Below, piece after piece: positions 40,227 through 50,016 of a DNA stretch of 64,000 nucleotides. The stretch is from CAZKUR01 sp964556005 (GTDB lineage Bacteria > Bacteroidota > Ignavibacteria > Ignavibacteriales > Ignavibacteriaceae): the NCBI GenBank assembly GCA_964556005.1, contig CAZKUR010000004.1:23636-87635 (forward strand), read 5' to 3'. The position numbers were made by a program, and so were the translations under genes. The notes under the pieces were generated by a model. The model was not told the origin of the DNA. It did not search any database and saw nothing but the letters and a program-made list of their open reading frames with translations. The stretch's first letter is position 1; every line of letters begins with the position of its first letter.

Positions 40227-41099
40227 GTGAAAGATAAATACCATCTAAATACAAAAATATTAGGAATATTAGGGCATCCGATAAAGCATACCTATTCACC
40301 ATTTATTCATAACGTTGCAATTGAATTAGGGGGACTGGATTACATTTACCTTCCGTTCGATGTTCCGCCGGCAAATTTAAGAAACGCACTAAGAGGGATA
40401 AATGCTCTCGGCATAAAAGGATTTAACATAACAATTCCTCATAAAGAAACGATAATGCAATTGTTGAATGAAGTATCCGAAGAAGCCGCAATTATCGGAT
40501 GTGTAAATACGGTTGTTAATGAGTTAGGTAAATTAACCGGCTATAATACCGATGTAATGGGAGTCCTTGATACTTTATCGCCTTTTAAAGAAAAGATAAA
40601 CGGAAGCGTTGTTTGTGTCGTTGGAGCAGGCGGAGCAGCTCGTGCAGTTATTTATACTTTGATTAGACATTTCAATCCGAAAAGAATTTTTATAATAAAC
40701 AGAACCGAGCAGAGAGCTGAAAGCTTAAAAGAGTACTTCAAAGCTAAAATGAATTACGGTTACTTTACTGCAAAAGAATTAGTGCCGCCCGATCTGGTTG
40801 AAATTTTTAGGGATTCAAAATTAATTGTTAATGCTACATCTGTCGGAACTTTTCCTGATTCAGATGATTCCATTACGCCGCTTGCCGATTCGTTTTCAAA
40901 AGGACAATTGGTTTTTGATTTGGTTTATAATCCACCGGAGACAAAATTATTGAAGCTGGCTGCTTCGAAAGGTGCTGTTACAATTAATGGAATTAAGATG
41001 TTGATTTCGCAGGCAGAAAGATCCTTTGAATTGTGGACAGGCGAGAAAATGCCGGTTGAGCAGTTGCAAAAATCTCTTGAATTACTTATTGCAAATTAA
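40227..41099 (+). CDS. aroE: Shikimate dehydrogenase
   Basis: Reduces 3-dehydroshikimate with NADPH in aromatic amino acid synthesis. Substrate-binding motifs GHPIKHTYSP and FNITIPHKE (catalytic Lys) and the dinucleotide-binding GAGGAARAV are present. The 290-residue length is usual. It starts with GTG at 40227, with only a weak ribosome-binding site. Its stop is one base from that of the convergent aminotransferase. Confidence 0.94.
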   Translation: MKDKYHLNTKILGILGHPIKHTYSPFIHNVAIELGGLDYIYLPFDVPPANLRNALRGINALGIKGFNITIPHKETIMQLLNEVSEEAAIIGCVNTVVNELGKLTGYNTDVMGVLDTLSPFKEKINGSVVCVVGAGGAARAVIYTLIRHFNPKRIFIINRTEQRAESLKEYFKAKMNYGYFTAKELVPPDLVEIFRDSKLIVNATSVGTFPDSDDSITPLADSFSKGQLVFDLVYNPPETKLLKLAASKGAVTINGIKMLISQAERSFELWTGEKMPVEQLQKSLELLIAN

Positions 41100-41100
41100 A

Positions 41101-42294
41101 CTATGAAAGTTTGTCAAGCGCTTCTTTAATTCTTTTTACGGCTTCCATCAGATTATCCAATGAAGCTGCATACGAAAACCTAATATAACCTTCCGTACCG
41201 AAAGCACTTCCCGGTACACATGCTACTTTTGCTTCATATAATAGATACATTGCAAGATCAAACGAATTTTCGATTTTTATTACAGGAGTAGACTTTTGAA
41301 AATATGCACTTACATTAGGGAATAAATAGAATGCACCTTCAGGCTTACAGCAGCTTATTCCATCTATTGAGGTTAATGCTTCAAAGAAAAAATTCCTCCG
41401 TTTTTCAAATTCCTTTCTCATTTGTAAAACTTCATCTTGCGGGCCTGTAAGCGCTTCAACTGCGGCATATTGTGAAATTGAACTAGCATTTGAAGTGCTG
41501 TGGCTTTGAATTTTATTTATTCCTTTAATTACCTCTATTGGTCCCGCAGTATACCCGATTCTCCAGCCTGTCATTGCGTAGGATTTGGAAACACCGTTTA
41601 TAACAACTGTACGTTTTTTCATCTCGTCATTTAAAGAGGCAAAGCTTACAAATTCAAAATCGTCATAAATCAGTTTCTCATAAATTTCATCGGATATTAC
41701 ATAAAAATCGTTTCTCTCGACTATGCTGATTAATGATTCAAGCTCATTTCTTGAATAACCGCAGCCGGTAGGATTTGAAGGATTACATAATATTAAAGCT
41801 TTGGTATATGGTGTTATTGCTTTCTCCAATTGTTCGGGAGAAATTTTAAAATCGGTGGATTCATCTGTTTTTATGATTATCGATTTTCCGTGTGCAAGTT
41901 TAACCATTTCCGGATATGAAACCCAGTAAGGAGCAGGGATTATCACTTCATCATCCTGCGACACAATTGTATTGATAGCATTGAACAAACTTTGTTTAGC
42001 CCCGTTGGATGCAATTATCTCATCGATTGAATATTCGAGATTGTTATCAGTTTTAAACTTTTGTGCAATTGCATTTCTTAGTTCGGTAATTCCGGCGTTG
42101 ATGGTGTACTTTGTTTTACTTTCATTGATAGCTTTGATTGCGGCATCTTTTATATTTTGAGGAGTAGGGAAGTCAGGTTCGCCGACACTAAGATCGATAA
42201 CATTGATCCCTTCAGCAGACATCTTTTTAGCTTCGGCAGAAACCTTTAAAGTTGGAGATGCACCTATGCGGTTTACTCTATCGGAGATGAACAT
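41101..42294 (-). CDS. Aspartate aminotransferase-like class I/II aminotransferase
   Basis: PLP enzyme of fold type I: SVGEPDFPTP near the N terminus, NPSNPTGCGY, and the PLP-lysine region NGVSKSYAMTGWRIGY (Lys near 234), with the carboxylate-binding Arg in RFSYA. The 397-residue length and motifs match the bacterial AspC group 1-beta. A palindrome pair lies 45 bp upstream of the start, and a similar pair lies upstream of the second aminotransferase gene. Confidence 0.9.
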   Translation of the reverse strand: MFISDRVNRIGASPTLKVSAEAKKMSAEGINVIDLSVGEPDFPTPQNIKDAAIKAINESKTKYTINAGITELRNAIAQKFKTDNNLEYSIDEIIASNGAKQSLFNAINTIVSQDDEVIIPAPYWVSYPEMVKLAHGKSIIIKTDESTDFKISPEQLEKAITPYTKALILCNPSNPTGCGYSRNELESLISIVERNDFYVISDEIYEKLIYDDFEFVSFASLNDEMKKRTVVINGVSKSYAMTGWRIGYTAGPIEVIKGINKIQSHSTSNASSISQYAAVEALTGPQDEVLQMRKEFEKRRNFFFEALTSIDGISCCKPEGAFYLFPNVSAYFQKSTPVIKIENSFDLAMYLLYEAKVACVPGSAFGTEGYIRFSYAASLDNLMEAVKRIKEALDKLS

Positions 42295-42339
42295 ACTTAC
42301 CTTTTTGTAGTGGATAATTATTTTAGTTATTCGAATTTT

Positions 42340-42420
42340 AGAGATGACATCTTTTTAAATTAAAAGACAACACAAAATTTTTTTACTGTTTTTTAAATTA
42401 AGAGGAAAGATGTCATCTCT
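42340..42420. promoter_or_regulatory. Paired palindrome upstream of aminotransferase gene
   Basis: AGAGATGACATCTTT (42340-42354) and AAAGATGTCATCTCT (42406-42420) are exact 15-base inverted copies. Each core, AGATGWCATCT, is itself a near-perfect palindrome. The loop of about 50 bases contains a TTTTTAAATTAA direct repeat. The rest of the 310-bp gap between the divergent genes (42295-42604) holds no gene. Confidence 0.6.
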
Positions 42421-42604
42421 GCTCGACTTATTTATACGTAACTTAATTTTATAATCTATTTGAATAACAATCTTGAAAAGAAGGAAGAAAACTCTCAAAC
42501 AAATTGCGATAAATTTAATACTAAATTTTTAAAATCAAAGTGCCGGGTGATAAGGATATTGAGATTCTCATATATTAAGGTTAAATTCCAGTCGAAGGAA
42601 AATT

Positions 42605-43255
42605 ATGAAAAGACTAATAACATTTTTTTTGCTTATAATATTTTCAATTTCTTTACAAAATTCTTTTGCACAGCTTAAGGAAATGAAATCGCCTTATTTT
42701 GCGGGAATGCTTGGAACTTCAACCGTAACTTTCGGCGAGCATGACAGAAGTCAAAATCCGGCGGGAAGTACATTTGGTGCAGGATTCGGTTTCCCGGTAT
42801 CAAAACAACTTTCTATATTCTCACAATTAATGTATTTGTCCCAATCCGATTTTACTGCCTACGAAGTTTTAAATTATTCCAGGAACGGTGTTTCAATAAA
42901 TAATGAGTTGACGGAATTAAATGCTTCATTCAGCCAGTTGATTTATAACCTCGGATTGGAATATAATTTCTTTTTATCAGAACAATTTAAGCTTGGAATA
43001 AATGGCGGCTTTTCTTATTCACTAATAAATCAGGAAGCTTCACTTCCAAGCGGGCAATTGATTTCAAAATTAAATAATGACGGAGTTTTCGGATATTTCG
43101 GAGGTGCAAACCTGGAAAAAGGTTTTACTGATTCAAACTTTTCTCTATTCATTGAAGCACAATATAATTATGCAAATAAAGATGCAGTTTTTTACAGAAC
43201 TAAATTCAGTGGAATGAATTATATGTTTGGGATAAAGTATTATTTGGGTGGGTGA
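42605..43255 (+). CDS. Outer-membrane beta-barrel domain protein
   Basis: 216 residues with a signal peptide (ending near SFAQ), then alternating strands with Gly/aromatic turns and a C-terminal GIKYYLGG typical of small OmpA/OmpW-like barrels. No specific family recognised. It is monocistronic, divergent from the aminotransferase gene across the palindrome pair. Confidence 0.75.
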   Translation: MKRLITFFLLIIFSISLQNSFAQLKEMKSPYFAGMLGTSTVTFGEHDRSQNPAGSTFGAGFGFPVSKQLSIFSQLMYLSQSDFTAYEVLNYSRNGVSINNELTELNASFSQLIYNLGLEYNFFLSEQFKLGINGGFSYSLINQEASLPSGQLISKLNNDGVFGYFGGANLEKGFTDSNFSLFIEAQYNYANKDAVFYRTKFSGMNYMFGIKYYLGG

Positions 43256-43733
43256 AGTTTTAATTTACAAGAATATCCCTTTATATTTATTAAATTCGGA
43301 TCTACTATAAAATAATTACCGCATTATAAAAAGTTTTAGACCTCCAAAATTAAATTGAACAAATTTATAAAATGAGCGAGGATAATTTAATTCAACCAAA
43401 AAGATAAACTATTGAAAATGGATAATGATATTAAATTAATATTTCAAACCCTCACTTAATCCTGTTCAACAAGCTTCTTAATTATGAAATAGCTTCTATT
43501 ATTTTATATGTACTTGCCCTATTCACCTTTATATTCATATTTATCGCTCCTTTAGCTTTTACTCCTTATATGTTGTAAGAATTCAATTAAATTAAAAAAA
43601 GGTGTGAAGAGTTAAATAATTTTATGATGGAATTTTGATGGTTATATGGAAAATTAGATTACATCTTTTGAATAAAGATAACCTCCGAGGTTACACGTGG
43701 TCATCAACGTTGTTAACCTCGGAGGTTGCTAAA
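43256..43733. other. Convergent intergenic region with one inverted repeat
   Basis: 478 bp between the convergent beta-barrel and pckA genes, AT-rich, no gene supported. It contains the inverted repeat at 43680-43727. Confidence 0.55.
43680..43727. repeat. Inverted repeat near the pckA 3' end
   Basis: Arms AACCTCCGAGGTTA (43680-43693) and TAACCTCGGAGGTT (43714-43727) are perfect complements around a 20-base loop. Each arm core (AACCTC-C/G-GAGGTT) is also self-complementary. It lies seven bases past the pckA stop. The T run after it on the minus strand is weak (ATCTTTATTC), so it may be a terminator or an intergenic palindromic repeat. Confidence 0.7.
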
Positions 43734-45389
43734 CTAAACTTTCTTTAATCTTTTGGGGCCTGCATTTCTGACTTCGTCGGAAGTGCCTTTTTCAAAAAGC
43801 TTAAAGTTCTCAATAAATCGTGCGGCTAAAGCGTCGTACTTTTTCCAGTATTCTTTTTTATCTCCCCACGAGCTTGCGGGATCTAAAACATCTTCAGGAA
43901 CTTCGGGACAGCTTAACGGAACCTCAAATCCGAATAACTCGTCTTTTCTGTATTTTACTTTATCCAATTTGCCATCTAATGCAGCGTTTAAAAGATTTCT
44001 TGTATGACGGATACTTATTCGTTTTCCAACTCCGAATCTTCCGCCAACCCAGCCGGTGTTAACAAGCCAAACATTTGCATTATGCTTTAACATTCTTTCT
44101 TTCAGCATTTGTGCGTACTCAAATGGATGACGAACCATAAACGGTGCACCAAAGCAGGCGCTGAATGTAATTTGCGGTTCAATTCCCAACCCGATTTCCG
44201 TACCTGCAATTTTGGAAGTGTATCCGCTTATAAAATGATACTGCGCTTGTTCAGGATTAAGTTTTGCAATTGGAGGCATAACTCCGGATGCATCGCAGGT
44301 TAGGAAAATAATATTTTTTGGATGGGTTGTAACATATCCTTCGGGAACTGTGTTGGGAATAAATTCCAACGGATAAGATGCTCTTGTATTTTCGGTGATA
44401 ATATCATCATCTAAATCAATTAGCCTGGTTACCGGATCATAAACTACATTTTCTAAAATTGTTCCATATCTTCTTGTAGTATCATAAATCTCAGGTTCAT
44501 GTTCAGGCGATAAGCGGATTACTTTTGCATAACATCCGCCTTCGAAATTGAAAACACCCTGCCTGCTCCATCCATGCTCATCATCGCCGATTAATTTTCT
44601 TTTCGGATCGGCAGAAAGAGTTGTTTTACCTGTTCCGCTTAATCCGAAGAATAATGCAACGTCACCGTTCTTTCCAACATTTGCCGAACAATGCATCGGC
44701 AGGACGTCGTCAAAAGTTAAAAGGAAATTAAGAACAGTAAATACCGATTTCTTTATTTCACCGCCGTAAAGTGAATTTGCGATAACTGCTATTCTTTGAT
44801 CAAAGCTGAGGATAATTCCTGTTTCGGTTCTTGTTCCGTCGATTTTTGGATCGACTTTAAATCCCGGAACGCAAATTATAGTAAAATCCGGAACGTAATT
44901 TCTCAGAGTATCTTTATCGTCGGTTGTGATGAACATATTTCTTGCGAACAAGCTGTGCCAGGCTTTCTCGGTTATTATTCTAACTGCAAGACGGTAATCG
45001 GGATCAGCGCCGGCATAACAATCCTGAACAAAAAATTCTTCATCCTGCGAATAAGCCTGGATTCTGCTTAAAAGTGCATTGAATTTTTCGACACTAAACG
45101 GGCGGTTATATACTCCCCACCAAATTTTACCTTCGGTTGTCTCTTCGCGGACAACGAATTTATCCGCAGCAGCTCTTGCTGTATGTTTGCCGGTATTTAC
45201 AAGGAACGGACCATGGGCCGCTATTTTACCTTCATTACGGAATACTGCTTCCTCATATAAAGCGGAATCAGGCAGATTCCAAAAAACTCTTTCGAGGTAA
45301 ACCAAACCGTGATTGTCGAGCTTATAATCGGAAGCTAATTCTTTAGCTTCTTTTGTTGCCGGGGTATTAAATTCTAAATATTTACTCAT
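43734..45389 (-). CDS. pckA: Phosphoenolpyruvate carboxykinase (ATP)
   Basis: Converts oxaloacetate and ATP to PEP in gluconeogenesis. The kinase P-loop is GLSGTGKTTLS; the PEPCK-specific LIGDDEHGW and NTGWVGGRFG motifs and the RYGTILENV segment are present. About 551 residues. The ATG at 45389 overlaps the upstream aminotransferase stop as ATGA; an in-frame TTG just upstream is not needed. Coupling to an aspartate-type aminotransferase suggests a route aspartate to oxaloacetate to PEP. Confidence 0.96.
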   Translation of the reverse strand: MSKYLEFNTPATKEAKELASDYKLDNHGLVYLERVFWNLPDSALYEEAVFRNEGKIAAHGPFLVNTGKHTARAAADKFVVREETTEGKIWWGVYNRPFSVEKFNALLSRIQAYSQDEEFFVQDCYAGADPDYRLAVRIITEKAWHSLFARNMFITTDDKDTLRNYVPDFTIICVPGFKVDPKIDGTRTETGIILSFDQRIAVIANSLYGGEIKKSVFTVLNFLLTFDDVLPMHCSANVGKNGDVALFFGLSGTGKTTLSADPKRKLIGDDEHGWSRQGVFNFEGGCYAKVIRLSPEHEPEIYDTTRRYGTILENVVYDPVTRLIDLDDDIITENTRASYPLEFIPNTVPEGYVTTHPKNIIFLTCDASGVMPPIAKLNPEQAQYHFISGYTSKIAGTEIGLGIEPQITFSACFGAPFMVRHPFEYAQMLKERMLKHNANVWLVNTGWVGGRFGVGKRISIRHTRNLLNAALDGKLDKVKYRKDELFGFEVPLSCPEVPEDVLDPASSWGDKKEYWKKYDALAARFIENFKLFEKGTSDEVRNAGPKRLKKV

Positions 45390-46603
45390 GCCCAATCCCT
45401 CACTAATTTTCTGTCGCCAATGTAAAGTTCATTTGGTGAATTAGGATCGAGAGCCCATTTCATTCTTTCGATTCCTTCTGTGATATCTTTTATCGAACCG
45501 CAGTATGATAATCTCAAGTATCCTTCCATACCGAATTCCACTCCCGGAACCGTCAGAACCTGAACTTTATCGATCAGTATTTCGGATAATTTCGCAGATT
45601 CCTTCCTGTAAGCACTGAAGTCGGCAAAGCAATAAAAAGTTCCATCCGGTTTTGTTACTCTAACACCTTCGAATGAATTCAGCATGTCGATCATTACATT
45701 CCTATTATTCTCAAGGGTAACCCGTAAGTTTTCCACTCCAGATTGAATTCCATTAAGTGCACCAACGGCAGCTTTTTGTAAAACTATAGAAGGGCCTGAA
45801 GTCTGGTGACCTTGAATATTAGACATCACGTCAATTAATTTTTTATTTGCAACAGCCCATCCGATTCTGAAACCTGTCATCGCATATTGTTTTGAAACTC
45901 CGTTAATGACGATTAACTTAGAATTCTCAGATAAGTCTTTTGCGTACTTGTAGCAGTTAATCGGTTTTCTGCCGTCGAAAATTAACCTGTGATAAATATC
46001 GTCCATTATGAGGTATAAATCTCTCTTCTCGCAGAACTCGACTATGTCCGAAATAAATTGTTCTGAGTACATTGCACCGCTGGGATTATTCGGACTGTTA
46101 ATAATAACAGCCTTTGTATAGCTTCCGACCTTTTCTTCAAAATCCTGAATTCTCGGATAAAATGTTCCATCTTCGGCAAACACAGGAACTCCTATTGCCC
46201 CGCATAGCTTTGCCATTTCAGGATAACTAACCCAGTAGGGTGCAGGGTACATTACTTCTTCCTGTGGATTTAAAACTGCCTGCAATGCAACCATAATAGC
46301 TTGCTTAGCTCCACCGGAAGCCATAACGTTTTCCGGTTCAACTTTTCTATTATAAAATTCCTCGGTGTACCGGATAATTGCTTTTTTAAGAGCAGGGATT
46401 CCGTCGGCAGGAGCATATCGAATTTCACCGGAATTCATCAAGGCAGCCGCGGAAAGGATGGCATCCATAGGCGCTCTGCTTTTTGGCTCTCCGCCTCCTA
46501 AATGAATAACAGGTTCACCCTTTTCTCTTAAAATAGCTGCTTTTTCATTAAGCTTTAATGTGGGTGATGCATTTATTGATCTTGCAATTTGACTTAAACT
46601 CAT
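45386..46603 (-). CDS. Second aspartate-type class I/II aminotransferase
   Basis: A 405-residue PLP enzyme with HLGGGEPKSRAP, NSPNNPSGAMY and the PLP-lysine region NGVSKQYAMTGFRIGW. It is a clear paralogue of the 41101-42294 product. It overlaps pckA by four bases, so they are translated together. The substrate is probably aspartate/2-oxoglutarate, from family and context. Upstream lies a palindrome pair like the one before its paralogue. Confidence 0.88.
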   Translation of the reverse strand: MSLSQIARSINASPTLKLNEKAAILREKGEPVIHLGGGEPKSRAPMDAILSAAALMNSGEIRYAPADGIPALKKAIIRYTEEFYNRKVEPENVMASGGAKQAIMVALQAVLNPQEEVMYPAPYWVSYPEMAKLCGAIGVPVFAEDGTFYPRIQDFEEKVGSYTKAVIINSPNNPSGAMYSEQFISDIVEFCEKRDLYLIMDDIYHRLIFDGRKPINCYKYAKDLSENSKLIVINGVSKQYAMTGFRIGWAVANKKLIDVMSNIQGHQTSGPSIVLQKAAVGALNGIQSGVENLRVTLENNRNVMIDMLNSFEGVRVTKPDGTFYCFADFSAYRKESAKLSEILIDKVQVLTVPGVEFGMEGYLRLSYCGSIKDITEGIERMKWALDPNSPNELYIGDRKLVRDWA

Positions 46604-46755
46604 TTTTTCTACCCCTCTAATAGTATCGGGTTAAACAATTAAAAAATTTGCATCTGTAAATTATTTGTAGTTTCAGATAGAAGCAAGAGGATTTTTGTTG
46701 TAAGTTGAATTAAAACATTGTCCCAGGAAATATTTTGATTATTACTTTCATAAAT

Positions 46756-46807
46756 AGAGATGACATCTTTCTTTGTTGCTGACCAACAGGAAAAATGTCA
46801 TCTTTTT
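46756..46807. promoter_or_regulatory. Paired palindrome upstream of the aminotransferase-pckA operon
   Basis: AGAGATGACATCTTT (46756-46770) repeats exactly the element at 42340. Its partner AAAAATGTCATCTTTTT (46791-46807) differs at one core base. Together they form an almost continuous hairpin with a GTTG/CAAC inner stem. It lies about 150 bp before the aminotransferase start and 50 bp after the stop of the upstream gene, so a terminator role for that gene is an alternative. Confidence 0.6.
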
Positions 46808-46859
46808 ATTAAATTATTTTACCGGTATAGTAAAAGGGACATTATTTGATATTCAATTC

Positions 46860-48035
46860 TTAATCTCTCCGTGCATTAGCCCTGCCTTCATTTCTTACAA
46901 CATTGGTTGCATGATTTTGCATAGGTCTTTGCCGGACCGGTTGTGGATGATAATGAATCGCAGGTCTTTGGAAATTCGGCTGATGATTATTTCCCGGTCT
47001 ATTTGCCGTAAAATTCTGCGGTTGTCTCTGGCGAGCCGGTTGAGGCTGATACCGAACCGTATGTCTCCTGAAATTAGGCCGATGGTCGTATCTTGGTCTA
47101 TATGCGGTAAAATTTTGCGGCTGACTTTGCCTATTAGACTGAATGTTACCTTGACCCGGAAAACTCTGAAGTCCCTGTTTATTTTGTCTTTCTTTTTTCT
47201 TTGGATTATTCTGCTGCTTCTGTTGCTCAGACGGACGCTGACGTGGGGTTACGATTCTTTGAATTTCAGGAGCATGTCTTTCAATAATTTTCTGCTGGTC
47301 TTTAGGAACCTGCATTCTAATTATTTTACCGTTACCTCTTTTAACATTTTCCTTCTGAATTTTTACAACCGGAACACCTCCGGGAACTCTCGTTTCAATT
47401 GTTTTAACATTTGGTGCACGGTGTGAGACCATCGAACGCCCGCCCATATCATTTCTCAACCGCGATTCCGAAACAAAATAATTGCTTACATCATTACGTG
47501 TAAAATCGTTGTACTGAACCGAACGCCAGACGTGCCTGTCACTTTCCCATGGAGCAGAATATGTAATCCCCTCTGGTGGAAGAGGTGCCCAGCATACGTA
47601 ATTTCCGTAATCATACCATTCTACATTTGCCGGCGACCATTGATTATTTGAAGGGACCCACAGCCATCCGTAGTAAGGATTATCTACCCAGAATCCGTAA
47701 TGATAAACAATCCATCCGAAAGGTTCATATGAAACCCATGTCCATCCGTAATCGGAATATACCCAATGTCCGTAATAATAAGGCTGCCATGTTGCAGCAA
47801 CAAAAGGTTTCCATACATTTCCGTAAGGGTTGATCATAATCCAATCACCATAATTATTTAATGTCTGGTCATAGTTTCCATTGTCCTGGTAATACGAATT
47901 TGCATTCATACTTGTACTGTCATAACTCGAGCCCTGTACTTGTTGAAGCTGTGAATAGCCGCAGCCATCCAGCAAGAGCAGACCTGAAACAAAAATTGTA
48001 AATACGAATATTAATTTTATGATTTTCTTTTTCAT
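46860..48035 (-). CDS. Lipoprotein with DUF6600-like Trp/Tyr-rich repeats
   Basis: 391 residues. A lipobox LLDGC (C25) predicts lipid anchoring. Residues of about 60-160 contain repeated G-x-W-x-Y/N-P-Y-G and YGHWVYSDYGWTWV segments typical of DUF6600 proteins. The C-terminal half is a low-complexity Pro/Gln/Arg/Asn-rich tail with a repeated RQPQNFTA/YRPR pattern. The function is unknown; the tail composition suggests binding to nucleic acid or polysaccharide, but that is a guess. Confidence 0.75.
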   Translation of the reverse strand: MKKKIIKLIFVFTIFVSGLLLLDGCGYSQLQQVQGSSYDSTSMNANSYYQDNGNYDQTLNNYGDWIMINPYGNVWKPFVAATWQPYYYGHWVYSDYGWTWVSYEPFGWIVYHYGFWVDNPYYGWLWVPSNNQWSPANVEWYDYGNYVCWAPLPPEGITYSAPWESDRHVWRSVQYNDFTRNDVSNYFVSESRLRNDMGGRSMVSHRAPNVKTIETRVPGGVPVVKIQKENVKRGNGKIIRMQVPKDQQKIIERHAPEIQRIVTPRQRPSEQQKQQNNPKKKERQNKQGLQSFPGQGNIQSNRQSQPQNFTAYRPRYDHRPNFRRHTVRYQPQPARQRQPQNFTANRPGNNHQPNFQRPAIHYHPQPVRQRPMQNHATNVVRNEGRANARRD

Positions 48036-48101
48036 TTTCTCATCTCAAAATCTATTTGTAATGAATTGAGTACAAGATAATGAATCATTATGAAGCTACT
48101 A

Positions 48102-48407
48102 TTAAGAGTAATAATCTACTTTACAGCCGCAGCCGTCCCACATCTTTTCGTAAGTTTCCATCCTCTTGTCAACAAAATCATTTGCTTCATTTTCAGATTC
48201 CATTATTCTCACCGCTATTTCATCTTTTGGTGTAGTTTCTTGAACCATATATTGTCCGTCGTAATTTAAAATTCTAATTAAACCTGAAATAATTGTATTT
48301 GCTTCTTTGACAATTTTTGATTTGCTGAGGATTGTTTCAAATTCTTCCTTAGTGATCAGTTTTACTTTTTTATAATTAAACGATGTTAAAATATTTTCGC
48401 TGCTCAT
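48102..48407 (-). CDS. Hypothetical cytoplasmic protein
   Basis: A 101-residue acidic protein with no signal peptide and a CGC motif near the C terminus (WDGCGCKVDYYS). It starts 21 bp after the lysA-like gene on the same strand and is probably co-transcribed with it. No family recognised. Confidence 0.6.
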   Translation of the reverse strand: MSSENILTSFNYKKVKLITKEEFETILSKSKIVKEANTIISGLIRILNYDGQYMVQETTPKDEIAVRIMESENEANDFVDKRMETYEKMWDGCGCKVDYYS

Positions 48408-48428
48408 TTATCTTTCACTTACTTGTTA

Positions 48429-49721
48429 TTATAACCAAAAGTTTCTTACTTTTTCAAGAGATTCTCTATCTTTGATAATTTTAAAGTCTTTCCCATCACT
48501 AAAATAACCGATTATTTTCGGCATTTGCCTGCTGTTATACCTCGACCACATGCCGAATGTATAAGCCCCAACATCACGAATAACAATAAAATCATTTTGT
48601 GACGGTTTTGACAAATTAATATTCCTGCCGATAATATCTCCTGCAAAACAAAGCGGACCCGCTATTGTATATTTTGCATTTCGTTTTGTAATGATCATTT
48701 TTCCTTTACTATCCAGTACTAAAAATTCATGTGGCCATTCGTTGGAATTGTAGCTTTCTCTTATGAACATATCGGCACCTAAATGAATCATCAAAGTTCT
48801 TGTGTTAGATTCATTTTTTATATATTCGATTCTGCTTATTGCCCATGCACTATTCGCATACAGGTGCCTGCCGAATTCAGTAATTAAAATGTATTTATCC
48901 GTAAATAAAAGAGGACAATCATTCTTTAATGCCTTTGCGTATTCTTTAAAATTGATTCCTTTTTGATTACGTAAATATGAAACAGGCAAACCGCCTCCTA
49001 AATCAAAATATTTTATTCTTTTGGTTTTTCCTTCAGAATGCAAATTCGAATTTATTTCTTCAGCAAAGTCATAAACATCTTTGATGCCTTTCAGCAATTG
49101 CTTCAATGAACAACCTTGAGAACCGATGTGAAGATGAATGCCGCATAACCAATCGTATTTTTTATATGCATTAATTATCTCTTTTCTTTTTTCAAGAAGC
49201 GGAACTCCGAATTTTGAATACTTACCTGCGACGCTTGTAATTTTTATTTTGCCTGTTCCGACTTGCGGATTCACTCTTAATCCTATTTTACTTTTAAATG
49301 TTTTACTTCTATTAATTTTATCTATTCTTTCGAGTTCACTTAAAGAGTCAGCATTGATATAAACGCCTTTTTGCAGAGCGTATTTTAATTCTTGAATTGT
49401 TTTTGCAGGCGAATCGAATAGAATTTTTTGTGACGGAATTCCGGTCTTTTCTGCAATATATAATTCGGGTAAAGAAGCGCTCTCAAAACCAAAACCCTTG
49501 CTTTTAACAAAATTTAAAACCTTAGGTAGTGGATTAGCTTTTACTGCAGCCGAATGTACGGTTGATTTTGGAAATGCTCTTTTTAATTCGTTTATCTTCT
49601 TATCTAAAAATGAAAGGTCAATAAAGATTAATGCTGAATCTTTTTCGCAGATTAGTTTTTTCTTATTTAATGCCTTAGTGAAAGTAGAACTGATTTTTGC
49701 AGCGGATATTCGATTGCTCAT
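48429..49721 (-). CDS. Diaminopimelate decarboxylase-like PLP enzyme (fold III)
   Basis: A 430-residue group IV decarboxylase. The N-terminal alanine-racemase-like barrel has the PLP Lys in AAVKANPLP (about residue 44), HLHIGSQG, and YFDLGGGLPVSY. The C-terminal beta domain has AGPLCFAGDII and RDVGAYTFGM. Closest by motif to LysA, but the HLGADMF and GYFSDGKD segments and the neighbour of unknown function leave other substrates (for example carboxynorspermidine or ornithine) possible, so no symbol is given. Confidence 0.82.
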   Translation of the reverse strand: MSNRISAAKISSTFTKALNKKKLICEKDSALIFIDLSFLDKKINELKRAFPKSTVHSAAVKANPLPKVLNFVKSKGFGFESASLPELYIAEKTGIPSQKILFDSPAKTIQELKYALQKGVYINADSLSELERIDKINRSKTFKSKIGLRVNPQVGTGKIKITSVAGKYSKFGVPLLEKRKEIINAYKKYDWLCGIHLHIGSQGCSLKQLLKGIKDVYDFAEEINSNLHSEGKTKRIKYFDLGGGLPVSYLRNQKGINFKEYAKALKNDCPLLFTDKYILITEFGRHLYANSAWAISRIEYIKNESNTRTLMIHLGADMFIRESYNSNEWPHEFLVLDSKGKMIITKRNAKYTIAGPLCFAGDIIGRNINLSKPSQNDFIVIRDVGAYTFGMWSRYNSRQMPKIIGYFSDGKDFKIIKDRESLEKVRNFWL

Positions 49722-49962
49722 ATTTAATCGTTATACAATTAATTTGAATATTATTGACAAATATCTTTGAAAGAAAATTAAATTCAAAAGGAATATCAAC
49801 AATTATCATAAAGCATATTTATAATCTAATTAAAAGATAGTTGAGGAAATTATTTTAACCAAACATTATCATTTTTCTTTTCCCGTAGTTTATCTTTTAA
49901 TTATCTGAACTTTTATGCTTACTTCTGAAGAAAGTCATCTCATATGATTCTGCTTTTTTTGT

Positions 49963-49970
49963 TAACTTTG
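49963..49970 (+). promoter_or_regulatory. Candidate Bacteroidota-type -7 element
   Basis: TAACTTTG matches the TAnnTTTG element of Bacteroidota housekeeping promoters and lies 46 bp before the marC start. I could not find a good TTG -33 element at the right distance, so this is tentative. Confidence 0.3.
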
Positions 49971-50016
49971 TAAACAGATTGTTAATTCAGAACATTCATA
50001 ATATGAGAATATAAAT

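Noticed and set aside
42460..42678. Open frame of 72 codons overlapping the start of the beta-barrel gene
   Set aside because: It shares DNA with a well-supported gene in another frame, is Lys/Asn-rich as AT-rich spacer would be, and lacks a ribosome-binding site.
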